From the NCBI GenBank assembly GCA_022842595.1, contig JALHPF010000021.1:40935-104934 (forward strand): a stretch of 64,000 nucleotides of DNA, read 5' to 3'. This DNA is from Rubrivivax sp. GTDB taxonomy: Bacteria > Pseudomonadota > Gammaproteobacteria > Burkholderiales > Burkholderiaceae_C. A program made the position numbers and the translations under genes. Shown piece by piece: positions 28,222-37,792 of this stretch; the first letter of the stretch is position 1; each line of letters begins with the position of its first letter. A model generated the notes under the pieces. The model did not search any database. It worked only from the letters and a program-made list of their open reading frames with translations, and was not told where the DNA came from.

Positions 28222-28345
28222 AGCCGACCGGCGCGGCCAGCCCTAGGCTTGGGGGCCCGGCAGCGCTGGACGCGCAGGAGGATCCGCGCCAAGATGAACA
28301 GCTTGAAACCGGCTGCCTGAGCAGCCCGGCACTGGAGAAACTGCC

Positions 28346-29581
28346 ATGTCCGACATTCACCACGCGCGTCCTTCCCGCTTCAGCCTGCGCCGCAGCGCCA
28401 GCATTCTGGCCGCCGCAGCTTCGGTGCTGGCGCTCGTTTCCTGCGGCGGCGGCGACAGCGGCCCCGAAGCCGGCGCCGTGCAATTCGCCTCGCAGATGCG
28501 GGCGCTGGGTACCACCCCCGTGGCCGTGACGACCACACTCGCCACCGAGGTTTCGGTGTCCGCCGACATGGTGCTGGACTGGGCCGAATACAAATTCCCC
28601 GACCTGTTCCCCAAGGCCGCCGGCGCGCGCTTTCCGGCGGTGGTCTACGAGGGCGTGGTGTACAACGCCCGCGCCTACAGCGGGCCCTGGGGCGTGCGTT
28701 ACCTGGGCATCACGCCCGAAGGCCGCATCTTCGGGCTGGGCGACTTCACCAACAATGCGCTGCAGCAGTTCGAGACCATCGCCTTCTGGTCCCTGCAGGT
28801 GCTGGCCGACCAGTGCGGCGTGAATCCGGGCAGCTGCAGCGGCACCAATCAGCCTGCCGGGCCGTTCAACGGCTGCTCCTTGCCCGCAACACAATCGCTG
28901 ATGACGGGCAACCGCTTGCTGGCCACCTACGCGATCAGTGGCAGCAGCACCGGCCAGTTCACGCTGGACGCCGTCGTCCAGGGCCCAGGCAGCTTCGATG
29001 GCCAGTCGGCCATCAAGCTGTTCAGCCGCATCGAAGCCACCACCACGGCCGGTGGCTTCACCGGTTCGGCCATGACGGAAAGCACGAGCTACGAGCAGGA
29101 CGCCGGCGGCGGGTTCACGCGGGTGCTCGGCATCGAGGCCAGCACCACGATTCCGGCGGTGACCCTGCCCGGCGTGGGCACCGTCCCGGCGTCGGTCAGC
29201 ACGAGCCGCACCGTGTTCGATCCGGCCAGCCTCAATGTCGAGATGTCGATCCAGCCCGGCCAGTCGATCAACAAGTCGGTGACGACCATCAATACCGGCA
29301 CCACCAATGGCGTGGCGTCGCCAGCGACCCGGCTGACGACCACCGACGTCTACACCTTCGTCCGGCGCGAGAGCATCAGCGTGCGCGGCCGCAGCTACAA
29401 CACCTGCCGCTACACCGACCGTGATGCTGCCGCCGCTTCGGCCAGCAGCACGACCACCAGCTGGTTCATCGACGGCCTGGGCATCGCGGTGCGCACCGAA
29501 ACGGTGAGCAACGTCGCCGGTCAGACGCAGACCGAAGTGACCGAGCTCGTCTCGGGCAGCTTCAACGGCACACCGCTGTGA
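28346..29581 (+). CDS. Hypothetical lipoprotein
   Basis: This 411-residue protein has a basic N-terminus (SRFSLRRSASILAAAAS) and a lipobox LVSCGGGD, so it is a probable lipoprotein. Residues about 70-135 (MVLDWAEYKFPDLFP, YSGPWGVRYLGITPEGRIFGLG) form a module common in secreted Burkholderiales proteins. The C-terminal 250 residues are Thr/Ser-rich and beta-prone (ESTSYEQDAGGGFTRVLG). No function is recognisable. A GGAG ribosome site lies before the start. It follows dps by 124 bp. Confidence 0.75.
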   Translation: MSDIHHARPSRFSLRRSASILAAAASVLALVSCGGGDSGPEAGAVQFASQMRALGTTPVAVTTTLATEVSVSADMVLDWAEYKFPDLFPKAAGARFPAVVYEGVVYNARAYSGPWGVRYLGITPEGRIFGLGDFTNNALQQFETIAFWSLQVLADQCGVNPGSCSGTNQPAGPFNGCSLPATQSLMTGNRLLATYAISGSSTGQFTLDAVVQGPGSFDGQSAIKLFSRIEATTTAGGFTGSAMTESTSYEQDAGGGFTRVLGIEASTTIPAVTLPGVGTVPASVSTSRTVFDPASLNVEMSIQPGQSINKSVTTINTGTTNGVASPATRLTTTDVYTFVRRESISVRGRSYNTCRYTDRDAAAASASSTTTSWFIDGLGIAVRTETVSNVAGQTQTEVTELVSGSFNGTPL

Positions 29582-29693
29582 GTGACTGAAACGCCCGCCC
29601 CGGGGTGGGCGTCGCGGGGGGCCGCGCGTGGCGGCACCGGCGTTTGCGGGTGCCGCGCCCGATAATGCGCGGTTTCCCCCGCCCACCCTAGCC

Positions 29694-31343
29694 ATGTCCG
29701 CCGCCGCCCCCGAACGCATCACCACCGAGGTGGCGCGCCGCCGCACCTTCGCCATCATCAGCCACCCCGACGCCGGCAAGACGACGCTGACGGAGAAGCT
29801 GCTGCTGTTTTCCGGCGCGATCCAGATCGCCGGCAGCGTGAAGGCGCGCAAGGCGACCCGGCATGCGACCTCGGACTGGATGGAAATCGAGAAGCAGCGC
29901 GGCATCTCGGTGGCGTCCAGCGTGATGCAGATGGAATACCGGGGCTGCGTCATCAACCTGCTCGACACCCCCGGCCACCAGGACTTCAGCGAAGACACCT
30001 ACCGCGTGCTGACGGCCGTGGACGCGGCGCTGATGGTCATCGACGCGGCCAACGGCGTGGAGCCGCAGACACGCCGCCTGCTGCAGGTGTGCCGGGCGCG
30101 GAACACCCCCATCCTGACCTTCGTCAACAAGATGGACCGCGAGGTGAAGGACCCGCTGGCGCTGATGGAGGAGATCGAGCGCGAGCTGGGCATGGAAGTG
30201 GTGCCCTTCACCTGGCCGGTGGGCATGGGCAAGGCCTTCCATGGCGTGATGGACCTGCGTGAAGAGCAGATGCGGGTGTTCAGCCCCGGGGAGGACCGCA
30301 AGGGTGCCGAGGACGAAATCCTGAGCGGCCTGCACAACCCCGCCTACGCCGAACGTTTCGGCATGCAGTACACCCAGGCCGAAGGCGAGATCGACCTGCT
30401 GACCGACGCCGCCCCGCCCTTCGACAAGGCCGCTTTCCTGGCGGGCCGGCAGACGCCGATGTTCTTCGGCAGTGCCGTCAACAACTTCGGCGTGCGCGAG
30501 GTGCTGGACGCGCTGGTGGACCTGGCGCCGGCGCCCGGCGACCGCACCGCCATCCAGCGTGTGGTGCACCCCGAGGAAGGCAAGTTCAGCGGCGTGGTGT
30601 TCAAGATCCAGGCGAACATGGACCCGGCGCACCGCGACCGCATCGCCTTCCTGCGCGTGGCCAGCGGCCGCTTCGAGCGCGGCATGCGGCTGAAGGTGGT
30701 GCGCAGCGGCAAGGAACTGCGGCCGAACACGGTGGTCACCTTCATGAGCCAGCGCCGCGAGCTGCTGGAAGAGGCCTTTGCCGGCGACATCATCGGCATC
30801 CCGAACCACGGCGTCTTGCAGCTGGGCGACACGCTCACCGAAGGCGAGGCCCTGCAGTTCACCGGCCTGCCCTTCTTCGCGCCCGAGATGTTCCGCAGCG
30901 TGGAAGTGGCCGACCCGCTGCGCACCAAGCAGCTGCGCGCCGGCCTCACCCAGCTGGGCGAAGAAGGCGCGATCCAGGTGTTCCGCCCGGTGGCCGGCAG
31001 CGTGCTGCTGCTGGGCGCGGTGGGGCAGCTGCAGTTCGAGGTGGTGGCGCACCGGCTGGAGCACGAATACGGCTGCAAGGCGCGCATCATGCCGGCGCGC
31101 TACAACGTGGCGCGCTGGGTGACGGCCGACACCGGCGAAGGCGCTGCGGCCGATGAACGAGAGCTGAAGCGTTTCATCGACGGCAACAGCCACCGCGTGG
31201 CGATGGACGCGGTCGACGCGCCGTGTGTGCTGCTGGAATATGCGGGTGAGCTGCGGGCGATGCAGGACAACTGGCCGAAGATCCGCTTCCACGCGCTGCG
31301 GGAGCATGCGGGGCTGGTGTTTCAGAAGCAGCTGGAGGGGTAG
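29694..31343 (+). CDS. prfC: Peptide chain release factor 3
   Basis: RF3 is a GTPase that recycles RF1/RF2 after termination. The 549-residue protein has a P-loop in IISHPDAGKTTLTEKLL, SDWMEIEKQRGISV, LLDTPGHQDFSEDTYR and FVNKMDREVKDP, then RF3-specific domains II and III (PVAGSVLLLGAVGQLQFEV, WPKIRFHALREHAGLVFQ). The ATG at 29694 fits the conserved N-terminus (ERITTEVARRRTFAIISHP). A CGATAAT element lies at 29660-29666. No terminator follows immediately; the accessory island begins after the stop. Confidence 0.96.
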   Translation: MSAAAPERITTEVARRRTFAIISHPDAGKTTLTEKLLLFSGAIQIAGSVKARKATRHATSDWMEIEKQRGISVASSVMQMEYRGCVINLLDTPGHQDFSEDTYRVLTAVDAALMVIDAANGVEPQTRRLLQVCRARNTPILTFVNKMDREVKDPLALMEEIERELGMEVVPFTWPVGMGKAFHGVMDLREEQMRVFSPGEDRKGAEDEILSGLHNPAYAERFGMQYTQAEGEIDLLTDAAPPFDKAAFLAGRQTPMFFGSAVNNFGVREVLDALVDLAPAPGDRTAIQRVVHPEEGKFSGVVFKIQANMDPAHRDRIAFLRVASGRFERGMRLKVVRSGKELRPNTVVTFMSQRRELLEEAFAGDIIGIPNHGVLQLGDTLTEGEALQFTGLPFFAPEMFRSVEVADPLRTKQLRAGLTQLGEEGAIQVFRPVAGSVLLLGAVGQLQFEVVAHRLEHEYGCKARIMPARYNVARWVTADTGEGAAADERELKRFIDGNSHRVAMDAVDAPCVLLEYAGELRAMQDNWPKIRFHALREHAGLVFQKQLEG

Positions 31344-31476
31344 CGGGCCGAGCTTCACCGGCAGGGCGTTGACAGCCTGCAGACTGCGCGTCGGAGTGCA
31401 CTGGAGCAGAGCGTATCCAGACACACGGCGCCGATTCAACGTGGCGCCATGACCTGTGGCGATGCCGGGACTGGCA

Positions 31477-31691
31477 ATGACGTCAATCGAGCTTCAGTTG
31501 ATTGAGCGCCTGAAGAGGCTGCCACCGGCCTGCGTGGCCGATGCAGTGGATTTTTGTAGTGTTCTTGAGTTAGCGCGAGGAGGGCGCGGCAGCAGCTCAG
31601 CGGCTCACCGACTGCCTGGGCAGGCTGGATGCTAAAGCTGCCGGATGTTTGCGAGGATGAGATCGAAGCGGAGATTGCAGCAACGCGATAG
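31477..31691 (+). pseudogene. Decayed small antitoxin-like gene
   Basis: ATG 31477 begins MTSIELQLIERLKRLPPACVADAVDF, resembling the N-terminus of small antitoxin-type proteins (xLPPxRVAEVxDFVxFL). The frame then meets a TAA at 31633. In another frame the expected C-terminal part is readable, LKLPDVCEDEIEAEI, up to a TAG at 31689. Around the junction, GATGCTAAAGCTG lacks two bases relative to a continuous frame. I read this as a frameshifted relic. The family assignment is from memory of the pattern and not verified. Confidence 0.45.
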
Positions 31692-31788
31692 GGGCGGCGT
31701 GCCAGGAAAGGCTGGCTCATCTGTTCTAGTCGCAGCAGCAGTTCGTCGCCTGCATGATCAAGACGGTGCTGGCCGAGGCGGGCGCGCG

Positions 31789-32390
31789 GTGACGGCGCTT
31801 CAGCCGGTCATTCAGAGCCGCATCCTGGCGCTGCGCGAGCAGCGCGTGATGCTCGATGACGCGACCTGGCGCAACTCTACGGTGTCGAAACCCCGGGTGC
31901 TCCTGCAGGCGGTCAAGCGCAACCTGGCACGCTTCCCCGCAGACCGCATGTTCCAGCTCTCGGGTCAGGAGTAGCCGACTTTGAGATTTCAGGCTGTGAT
32001 CTCGAACACCGACGGCTGCGGTGGTCGGCGCACCGCGCCCTGTGCTTTCACCGAGCAAGGGTGGCGATGCTGTCCTTGGTGCTGGGCAGCCCGCGCGCCA
32101 TCGCCGTGAACATCGAGATCATGCGCACCTTCGTGCGCGTGCGTGTACTGGTGGCCACGCACGGCGAACCAGCCAAGCGGCTGGCCGAACTCGAAGAAAA
32201 GACCTAAGCGCTGGCGTCGAAGTACGACACTTTCAGCCACAACAGCCACAACAGCCACAACAGCCAAAACAGCCGCAACCAGCTCAAGCAGGCCTTCGAC
32301 GCCCTGCGCGAATTCATGACGCCGCCCGGTCCGCCCAAGCGGCCTATTGGGTTCATCAGCCTCGAGGACGATGCAGTAAGACGACCGGCG
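31789..32390 (+). pseudogene. Broken ORF6N-domain (KilA-N-associated, phage-type) gene
   Basis: From GTG 31789 the frame reads TALQPVIQSRILALREQRV and QAVKRNLARFPADRMFQLS, the ORF6N pattern of phage-derived DNA-binding proteins. It is interrupted by TAG at 31972. The same frame resumes (CAFTEQG), then a one-base loss near 32060 shifts to another frame carrying VAMLSLVLGSPRAIAVNIEI and VATHGEPAKRLAELEEKT. A second stop TAA at 32205 follows, then QLKQAFDALREFMTPP and PKRPIGFI. Two nonsense codons and one frameshift make it inactive. A five-unit 9-bp repeat lies inside at 32235-32279. Confidence 0.7.
32235..32279 (+). repeat. Five-unit 9-bp tandem repeat in the ORF6N pseudogene
   Basis: Three copies of AGCCACAAC are followed by AGCCAAAAC and AGCCGCAAC. 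In the residual reading frame they encode Ser-His-Asn / Ser-Gln-Asn / Ser-Arg-Asn triplets where related proteins would have a single copy, suggesting slippage expansion. Confidence 0.75.
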
Positions 32391-32428
32391 GCAGGACACG
32401 GCTCAAGACGTGACACTGACGCCTGTGG

Positions 32429-32734
32429 CTATAGCTCCTCCAACTCGCAGTGCAAGCCCTGTTCTCCTAGCCAGGTTTGTAGATCAGCAAGAAGTTGTTG
32501 CCGCTGGGCCGCTGTCCCGCCATGAACGCTAACTAGTTTCATCGGCCCCCTCAGGACGACTGTGAAGTCTTCGGACCAATCCAGCTGGGGAGGCGATTCC
32601 CGATATGCACCCTGGACCGCGTCGGTCGCAACGCCGACCAGTTCATATGCATCGCTTCGGCGAATGGACTGGGCCAACTGGGCTATATCTGGCAGCCCAT
32701 CACTAACAAACTTGATCTCGTATTCGTCACTCAT
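32429..32734 (-). CDS. Putative immunity protein for the RHS toxin
   Basis: This 101-residue acidic protein (MSDEYEIKFVSDGLPDIAQL; ends HCELEEL) begins 6 bp after the RHS stop codon on the same strand, the standard place for a cognate immunity gene. It has no signal peptide, so it would act in the cytoplasm. Base composition is clearly less GC-rich than the chromosome, as is the toxin tip, consistent with a transferable toxin-immunity cassette. I do not recognise the family. The role is inferred from context. Confidence 0.65.
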   Translation of the reverse strand: MSDEYEIKFVSDGLPDIAQLAQSIRRSDAYELVGVATDAVQGAYRESPPQLDWSEDFTVVLRGPMKLVSVHGGTAAQRQQLLADLQTWLGEQGLHCELEEL

Positions 32735-32740
32735 AGTTCC

Positions 32741-35700
32741 TCACGAACCGGTGGCGCGACCCCGCACCTGCGGCAAGTCTTTCGGATTGGGCAGTCCAAT
32801 GTGTTGCTGTGACTTGTCCGTAGTGACTGTGCCGCGATCATTCAGTTGGTTCCCATTCGGGTCTTGTTTGTGAAGGTGGGCGTTGTTTCCTGACTTGTGG
32901 GGACCCTGCTTTACATCGCCGTACGGATGAACCCGCACTTGCGAACCGTCGGCATGCGACCAAGTCTCGTTCATGCCAGCGCTAGAACTGACTTTCGTTT
33001 GCTGGAAGCCACCGTCCGCAAGAGTCTTAGCGCGCTCGGTCGCTCCCATACCCTGCATCCTCGGCAAAGAAGCGGCGGCATCCGCGGCATCTGACGCCGC
33101 ACGAAAGACACCAACGCCGCCCGGAATCCCAGGTATGGCAACAGCCGCAGCATCAATGGCAAGGCCGACTGCATTGCCGAAGCTCGGGTTCTGCGCGAAC
33201 TGCTGAACGCTGAGCGCGAGACTGGCGATGTCCCATGCGGTTTCGAATGCGCGCCCGTCGGGGTCTTTAAATTTGTATGGGTTATTCGCTGCGTAGACGT
33301 AGCGATTGAAGTAGCTCCCGTCCTTCGCGCTCGTGCTGACCGGATCAACGCTGAGGAACCTCCCCGCCAGCGGATCGTAATACCGCTGCTGCATGTAAAC
33401 CAGCTCAATCTCACGATCCCGGAAGTGCCCCGTGAACCCGACCCCAGAAGGCGCGCTTGGATCGGTGTTGCCATAGGGTTCGTGGACGAGTCGGCTGTTC
33501 GCAACCGCTGCCGCGCCGCTCGACTGACTGCGCACCACTGGCGTCCCCAGCGCATCGGTATGCACGAACTCCAGGTTGAAAGTGTCGGCGTTGTACTGGG
33601 CCAGCAACCTGCTGCCCAGGTTGACGTACAGCGTGGTGCCTTCGTTGAAGCCCTTCACAGCGGCCGAGCTTTGCAACAAGCGCCCGTCCATGCCGTAGAT
33701 GAAGACTTTGTTGCCGGCTTGTGGTGAGGTCGAGAAGACCCGGCGTCCGTGTCCGTCGTACTGGTAGTCCACCTGAGTGGGGCTCGTCGCCTTCCTCAGC
33801 CGGTTGCCAATGTCGAAGCTGTAGTTCTGCCCCTTGCGGAAGGTGACATTACCCTGGCCGTCGTAGAAGATGCTGAAGTTCTCACTGCCTGTCACGCCGC
33901 TGATGCGATTGGTGGACGCGTCGTACTCGTGCGTCAGGTTACGGCTGCCCACCTGGCTCTTGCGCAGGTTGTCGACGGGGTCGTAGGTGTAGCTGCCCGT
34001 GCCCCACGGCCCGTTGGCCGTCTTCAGCCGGTCCAGGCCGTCATAGCCCATGCTGCGATGGCGACCCAGCACCTGGTCGGTGATGCTGCTGACGTTGCCA
34101 TTCCGGTCGTAGGCGTAGACGTCGCCCACCAGATCGCCATCGCTCCAGGTCTCGGGCAGCCCCCGCAGGTTCTGCACGGTGGTGTGCTCGACGCCGTTAC
34201 CCAGAACGTAGCGCGCGACGGCGCCATTCGGGTGGTAGCTGATTTCGGTGGCCAGGTTGGTTCCGCCCGAGCTCAGCCGCATGGGTTCGCCCAGCGCATT
34301 GGGCGAGTAGTCGAGAACAGGACCCCTCGGATACGTCAGGCTTTTGGCGTGGCCATTTGCGTTGTAGCTGTGGCCGATGACGAAAGTGCCATTGGGGCTG
34401 ACCAGCGCTTCTTGTTCCAACAGCCGGCGGTTGTTGTATCGGTACGTCCACGACGTGGGGAATGCGCCACCCGTCCCCTTCTTCAGTGTTTCCAGCAGTC
34501 CGTCGGACGTGTAGGTGCGCTTGATGCTGGGGCTGTTGTCGCCGTAGGTGGACGTGGTCAGCCGTCCGCGGGCGTCGTAGGCAAAGCTAACGCGCTGATT
34601 CAACGGTGCCAGGGCCGTGCTCTGGTCGCAACTGTCTCCCGGCAGTGCCAGGCCGCTGGCTCGCCACGCCACGAAACCCATGGTGTCGTAGTCCTGCACC
34701 GTGGCCGCGGATTCGGGCTCACGGGTCTTGCACAGGCGCTGGTGCTGGTCGTAGGTGAAGCGGCGCGTGACAGAAAGCGCATTGCCTTCGTAGGTTCCGC
34801 CGCGCGTAATCGAGCGTGGCTTGCCGAAGACGTCCCGATCGATGCTGACCGTCACGCCTGCGGGTCCCCGGTTTTCCTTCAAAGCCTGTTCGGAAGGCGT
34901 GTCGAAGGCCTGGAAGCGGCTGGTGGTCGAATTCGAGTTGGGATCGGTCGTCCGGCGTTCAAAGCCCGTCAGGTACTGGGTGGTGGTGGTCAACACGCCC
35001 TGTTCGCTGTCGCGGGCTTCCAGAGTGATTCGGCCCAGCGCATCGAAGGTTCGTGTGGTGCCGGCTACGCCCGGTGCCAGGACGTTGCCGATGGTGCGTT
35101 GGGGGTAGCTTTCAAAAAGCGGCCGCCCATCGGGGTCGAAGCGGCGCAGCGTGACCTTGGCGGTGGCGCTTTCCTGCGCAATGTCGAAAACTCGGGTCAG
35201 CACGGGGCGCCACATCGCATCGAAATAGCGAATCGTTCTGGCATTGCCCGTGATCACGGTTTGGCGCCAGTGGCCAGCAGGCAGCCCATATTCGGCAGAC
35301 GGCACCTGCTCGAAAGCCAGCGTGGTGGCGTTGTAGTTCAGCGCTTCCTCTTCGGGCGGCGTGATGCTGGCCAACCGGTCCATGGCGTCGTAGCCGTAAG
35401 TCGTGACCATGTTGGCCGCGTTGGTCACTGAAAGCACCTGGCCGCTGTTGCTGACCTCGGCGCTTTCGCTGGTGTTGTCGGGGTAACTCACTTTCTGGGC
35501 CAGTCCCCGTCGGTAGCTGGTGAACACCGTGGCGCGGTTCAGCGGGTCTTTCCTGCGCCACAGTGTGCCGTCGGGGTGGTACTCGAAGCTGGCGGTGATT
35601 CGGCCGAAGCTGGCGCTGGAAAGACGCAGGCCCGTGGCAGCGTCGTAGGTGTGAGACTCCGGAACGGTGATCGTCGTGCCCACCGGCACGGTGACGCTTT

Positions 35701-37675
35701 CCACCTGGTTCAGCACCCATTTGCCGCGTTGGTCGAAGTAGACGGTGTTTTCCACCCTCGCGTCGCCCAGGCTGCTGGAGCGGCTGACGGACGTGGGGCG
35801 CGCGAAGACGTCGAAGGCGGTGGCCTGCCAGGTGAAGCTCACGTCCTGCTGGGTGATCTGCCGAAGTTCCTCAGGGGTGTGGCGGTAGGTCAGATCGCCC
35901 TGGGTGCGTGGCTGCGGACTTTCGCCGATCACGCCCGGATAGGCATCGCCATGGGCGGGGAAGGCCCGGTACTGCTGGGTCGTGATGCGTTGCGTGACGC
36001 CGCCTTCCAGGCCTTCTTCGGTACGCAGAAGCTGGCCGTCGTTGACCTGGTACCGATTGCCGAAGGTGTAGCGGGTGGTGAAGTTTCGGGCGTCGGTGAC
36101 TTCGACGGTCTTGGTGCCGGGCAAACCCGGGCAGGCCCCGAAGCAGGCATTTGCAGGCCCGTAGCGGAATGTCCAGCTCATCGGCGTGAGGCCAGGGCCC
36201 TGGATGCCTTTGGTCTGGATGGAATGGGCGTTCGTTTGCGCCGGGAATAGCGCGTAGTCCGTGTAGACCGACAGAGCCTGGCACACACGGTCCACGTGTG
36301 AGCGGCCATGCGCAGTTCCGGCGACCGTGAATGTGCCGACTGCGCCGGAAGGGTGGGTCAACGAGCCGGTGCGGGGCCTTGCATCGGCTGCTGGCAGAGC
36401 GTCGCAGCCGCCAGGCGAAGGCACGTTCACGGGCGGAAGCTCGGCCAGCGGTTCCAACGCAAACTGCCACAGCGAGAGGTCCGGGCGCTTGACGGTTTTC
36501 AGATGCGTGCCCGCGGCGTCATAGCCATACTCCCAGGTCTTGCCGTGGGCAGTGACCCGGGTGACCAGGGTCGGGAAGCTGGTGCTGCCGTACGTGAACT
36601 CGATGCGGCGCGATACGCCGGACGGGTCCCCACTCACGATGCTCATCAGCCGTCGGGGCGAAGCGGCGTCGTAGTTGTATCGCGTGGTGTTGCCGAAGCG
36701 ATCGGTCGCCAGGCTCGGCAGGATCCAGATCTCGTCCCTGCTCAGCTGGTAGTCATCGGGTACTCGCGCCGGGGAAGGGGGCACGACCTTGGCCGGCCCG
36801 GTGGATTTTTCGTCGTCGCCGGCGGTCCGGGGCTGTGGCTGCAGATTGGACTTGACCAAGGGCGAATAGGTACGCCGCACGAGCCAGTCGAACTGGTACT
36901 CGGTGCCATTGGGAGAGACGGCAACAAAACCTTCGCCTGATCCATTGCGCAGGTTGATTCCACAGCGAACCGCCCATTGCGACCGGGTGGTCAGCGGCCA
37001 GGCGTATTTGTTGTCGGGCGCAGGCGTGTCGGCATGCCGCACCAGCAGTTCCTGTGCGCCGATGCCAGGGGCATACATGAAGTTCCCGTGCCAGTACTCC
37101 GCCGCGCTGAAAGAGCCCCCCGAGTTGAATCGATCGGGAACCGTGGGCGGTTCGAAATGGGCGTTCGTGCAGCGCCGGCTGATGCCGCTCCGGGGGTCGC
37201 CCTGCACCACCCACCCTGCGCGGTTGGCAAAGATGCCCTGCATCCTGGGAATCTCCAGGTCCCAGTCGGCGAACATGCCCTTGGCCCGATGGGTGGAGCT
37301 GGCGTTGAACTTGCGCGATACGCCCACTGGCAGGTTCTGGTGGCCAGGGATCGCCAGATCGTGCTGGACGAACTCGAGAGCCCCGTTGTACAGGTTGACC
37401 TTGTCGCCGAAGAGATCCGGCCCCAGGCCGGCGATGGTCGGGTCGGCGCGTACCAGCTTGCCGGCTTCGCTGTAGACGGATTCGGCGGCGCTGTCGGCGC
37501 GGGGTGCCTCTTTCTCGTCAGCCAGTGCGAAGCGACGATCGTCGTCGTCGGCTGCTGCAGCCTGCTGGTCTCCCGAGCCGCCACCGCAAGCTGTGAGCAG
37601 CAGCGCCGCCAGCAGCGCCGCCAGCTTCATACGGCTGCCGTTGATACTCCTTGGATTAAAGGCTGGGGTCGCCAT
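32741..37675 (-). CDS. RHS-repeat lipoprotein with C-terminal toxin-like domain
   Basis: This 1644-residue protein has a lipoprotein signal (LAALLAALLLTACGGGSG), so it is exported and lipidated. An RHS-type N-terminal region follows (PDLFGDKVNLYNGALEF), then many YD/RHS repeats (GRLTTSTYGD, YDGLDRLKTANG, YDGHGRRVFSTS), ending in the RHS core signature RFLSVDPV and RYVYAANNPYKFKDPDGR at about 1450-1475. The last 170 residues are a variable tip with RVHPYGD, HKSGNNAHLHK, NQLNDRG and HIGLPNP, a His/Asn-rich pattern like nuclease toxins. A GGGAGG ribosome site supports start 37675; ATG 37630 would give a shorter signal peptide. Confidence 0.88.
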   Translation of the reverse strand: MATPAFNPRSINGSRMKLAALLAALLLTACGGGSGDQQAAAADDDDRRFALADEKEAPRADSAAESVYSEAGKLVRADPTIAGLGPDLFGDKVNLYNGALEFVQHDLAIPGHQNLPVGVSRKFNASSTHRAKGMFADWDLEIPRMQGIFANRAGWVVQGDPRSGISRRCTNAHFEPPTVPDRFNSGGSFSAAEYWHGNFMYAPGIGAQELLVRHADTPAPDNKYAWPLTTRSQWAVRCGINLRNGSGEGFVAVSPNGTEYQFDWLVRRTYSPLVKSNLQPQPRTAGDDEKSTGPAKVVPPSPARVPDDYQLSRDEIWILPSLATDRFGNTTRYNYDAASPRRLMSIVSGDPSGVSRRIEFTYGSTSFPTLVTRVTAHGKTWEYGYDAAGTHLKTVKRPDLSLWQFALEPLAELPPVNVPSPGGCDALPAADARPRTGSLTHPSGAVGTFTVAGTAHGRSHVDRVCQALSVYTDYALFPAQTNAHSIQTKGIQGPGLTPMSWTFRYGPANACFGACPGLPGTKTVEVTDARNFTTRYTFGNRYQVNDGQLLRTEEGLEGGVTQRITTQQYRAFPAHGDAYPGVIGESPQPRTQGDLTYRHTPEELRQITQQDVSFTWQATAFDVFARPTSVSRSSSLGDARVENTVYFDQRGKWVLNQVESVTVPVGTTITVPESHTYDAATGLRLSSASFGRITASFEYHPDGTLWRRKDPLNRATVFTSYRRGLAQKVSYPDNTSESAEVSNSGQVLSVTNAANMVTTYGYDAMDRLASITPPEEEALNYNATTLAFEQVPSAEYGLPAGHWRQTVITGNARTIRYFDAMWRPVLTRVFDIAQESATAKVTLRRFDPDGRPLFESYPQRTIGNVLAPGVAGTTRTFDALGRITLEARDSEQGVLTTTTQYLTGFERRTTDPNSNSTTSRFQAFDTPSEQALKENRGPAGVTVSIDRDVFGKPRSITRGGTYEGNALSVTRRFTYDQHQRLCKTREPESAATVQDYDTMGFVAWRASGLALPGDSCDQSTALAPLNQRVSFAYDARGRLTTSTYGDNSPSIKRTYTSDGLLETLKKGTGGAFPTSWTYRYNNRRLLEQEALVSPNGTFVIGHSYNANGHAKSLTYPRGPVLDYSPNALGEPMRLSSGGTNLATEISYHPNGAVARYVLGNGVEHTTVQNLRGLPETWSDGDLVGDVYAYDRNGNVSSITDQVLGRHRSMGYDGLDRLKTANGPWGTGSYTYDPVDNLRKSQVGSRNLTHEYDASTNRISGVTGSENFSIFYDGQGNVTFRKGQNYSFDIGNRLRKATSPTQVDYQYDGHGRRVFSTSPQAGNKVFIYGMDGRLLQSSAAVKGFNEGTTLYVNLGSRLLAQYNADTFNLEFVHTDALGTPVVRSQSSGAAAVANSRLVHEPYGNTDPSAPSGVGFTGHFRDREIELVYMQQRYYDPLAGRFLSVDPVSTSAKDGSYFNRYVYAANNPYKFKDPDGRAFETAWDIASLALSVQQFAQNPSFGNAVGLAIDAAAVAIPGIPGGVGVFRAASDAADAAASLPRMQGMGATERAKTLADGGFQQTKVSSSAGMNETWSHADGSQVRVHPYGDVKQGPHKSGNNAHLHKQDPNGNQLNDRGTVTTDKSQQHIGLPNPKDLPQVRGRATGS

Positions 37676-37754
37676 GGTCTGCCTCCCTGCTGCACGCTAG
37701 TCACAGTGGATAACAGGTTATGTGGCCAGGCAGTGCAGAACAAGCTTCCGACGG

Positions 37755-37792
37755 GGGCACTCCGAAGTGTCGGTCGAGGGTGCCCTCTTTTT
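37755..37792 (+). terminator. Orphan plus-strand terminator
   Basis: GGGCACTC and GGGTGCCC form a 6-8 bp stem around a 15-base loop, followed by TCTTTTT. It points rightwards on the plus strand, but both flanking genes (RHS and psuG) are on the minus strand, so no gene obviously uses it. The nearest upstream plus-strand complete gene is prfC, 6.4 kb away across the island. Confidence 0.45.

Noticed and set aside
37690..37720. DnaA-box-like TTATCCACT upstream of the RHS gene
   Set aside because: One isolated near-match far from the origin genes; chance is likely.
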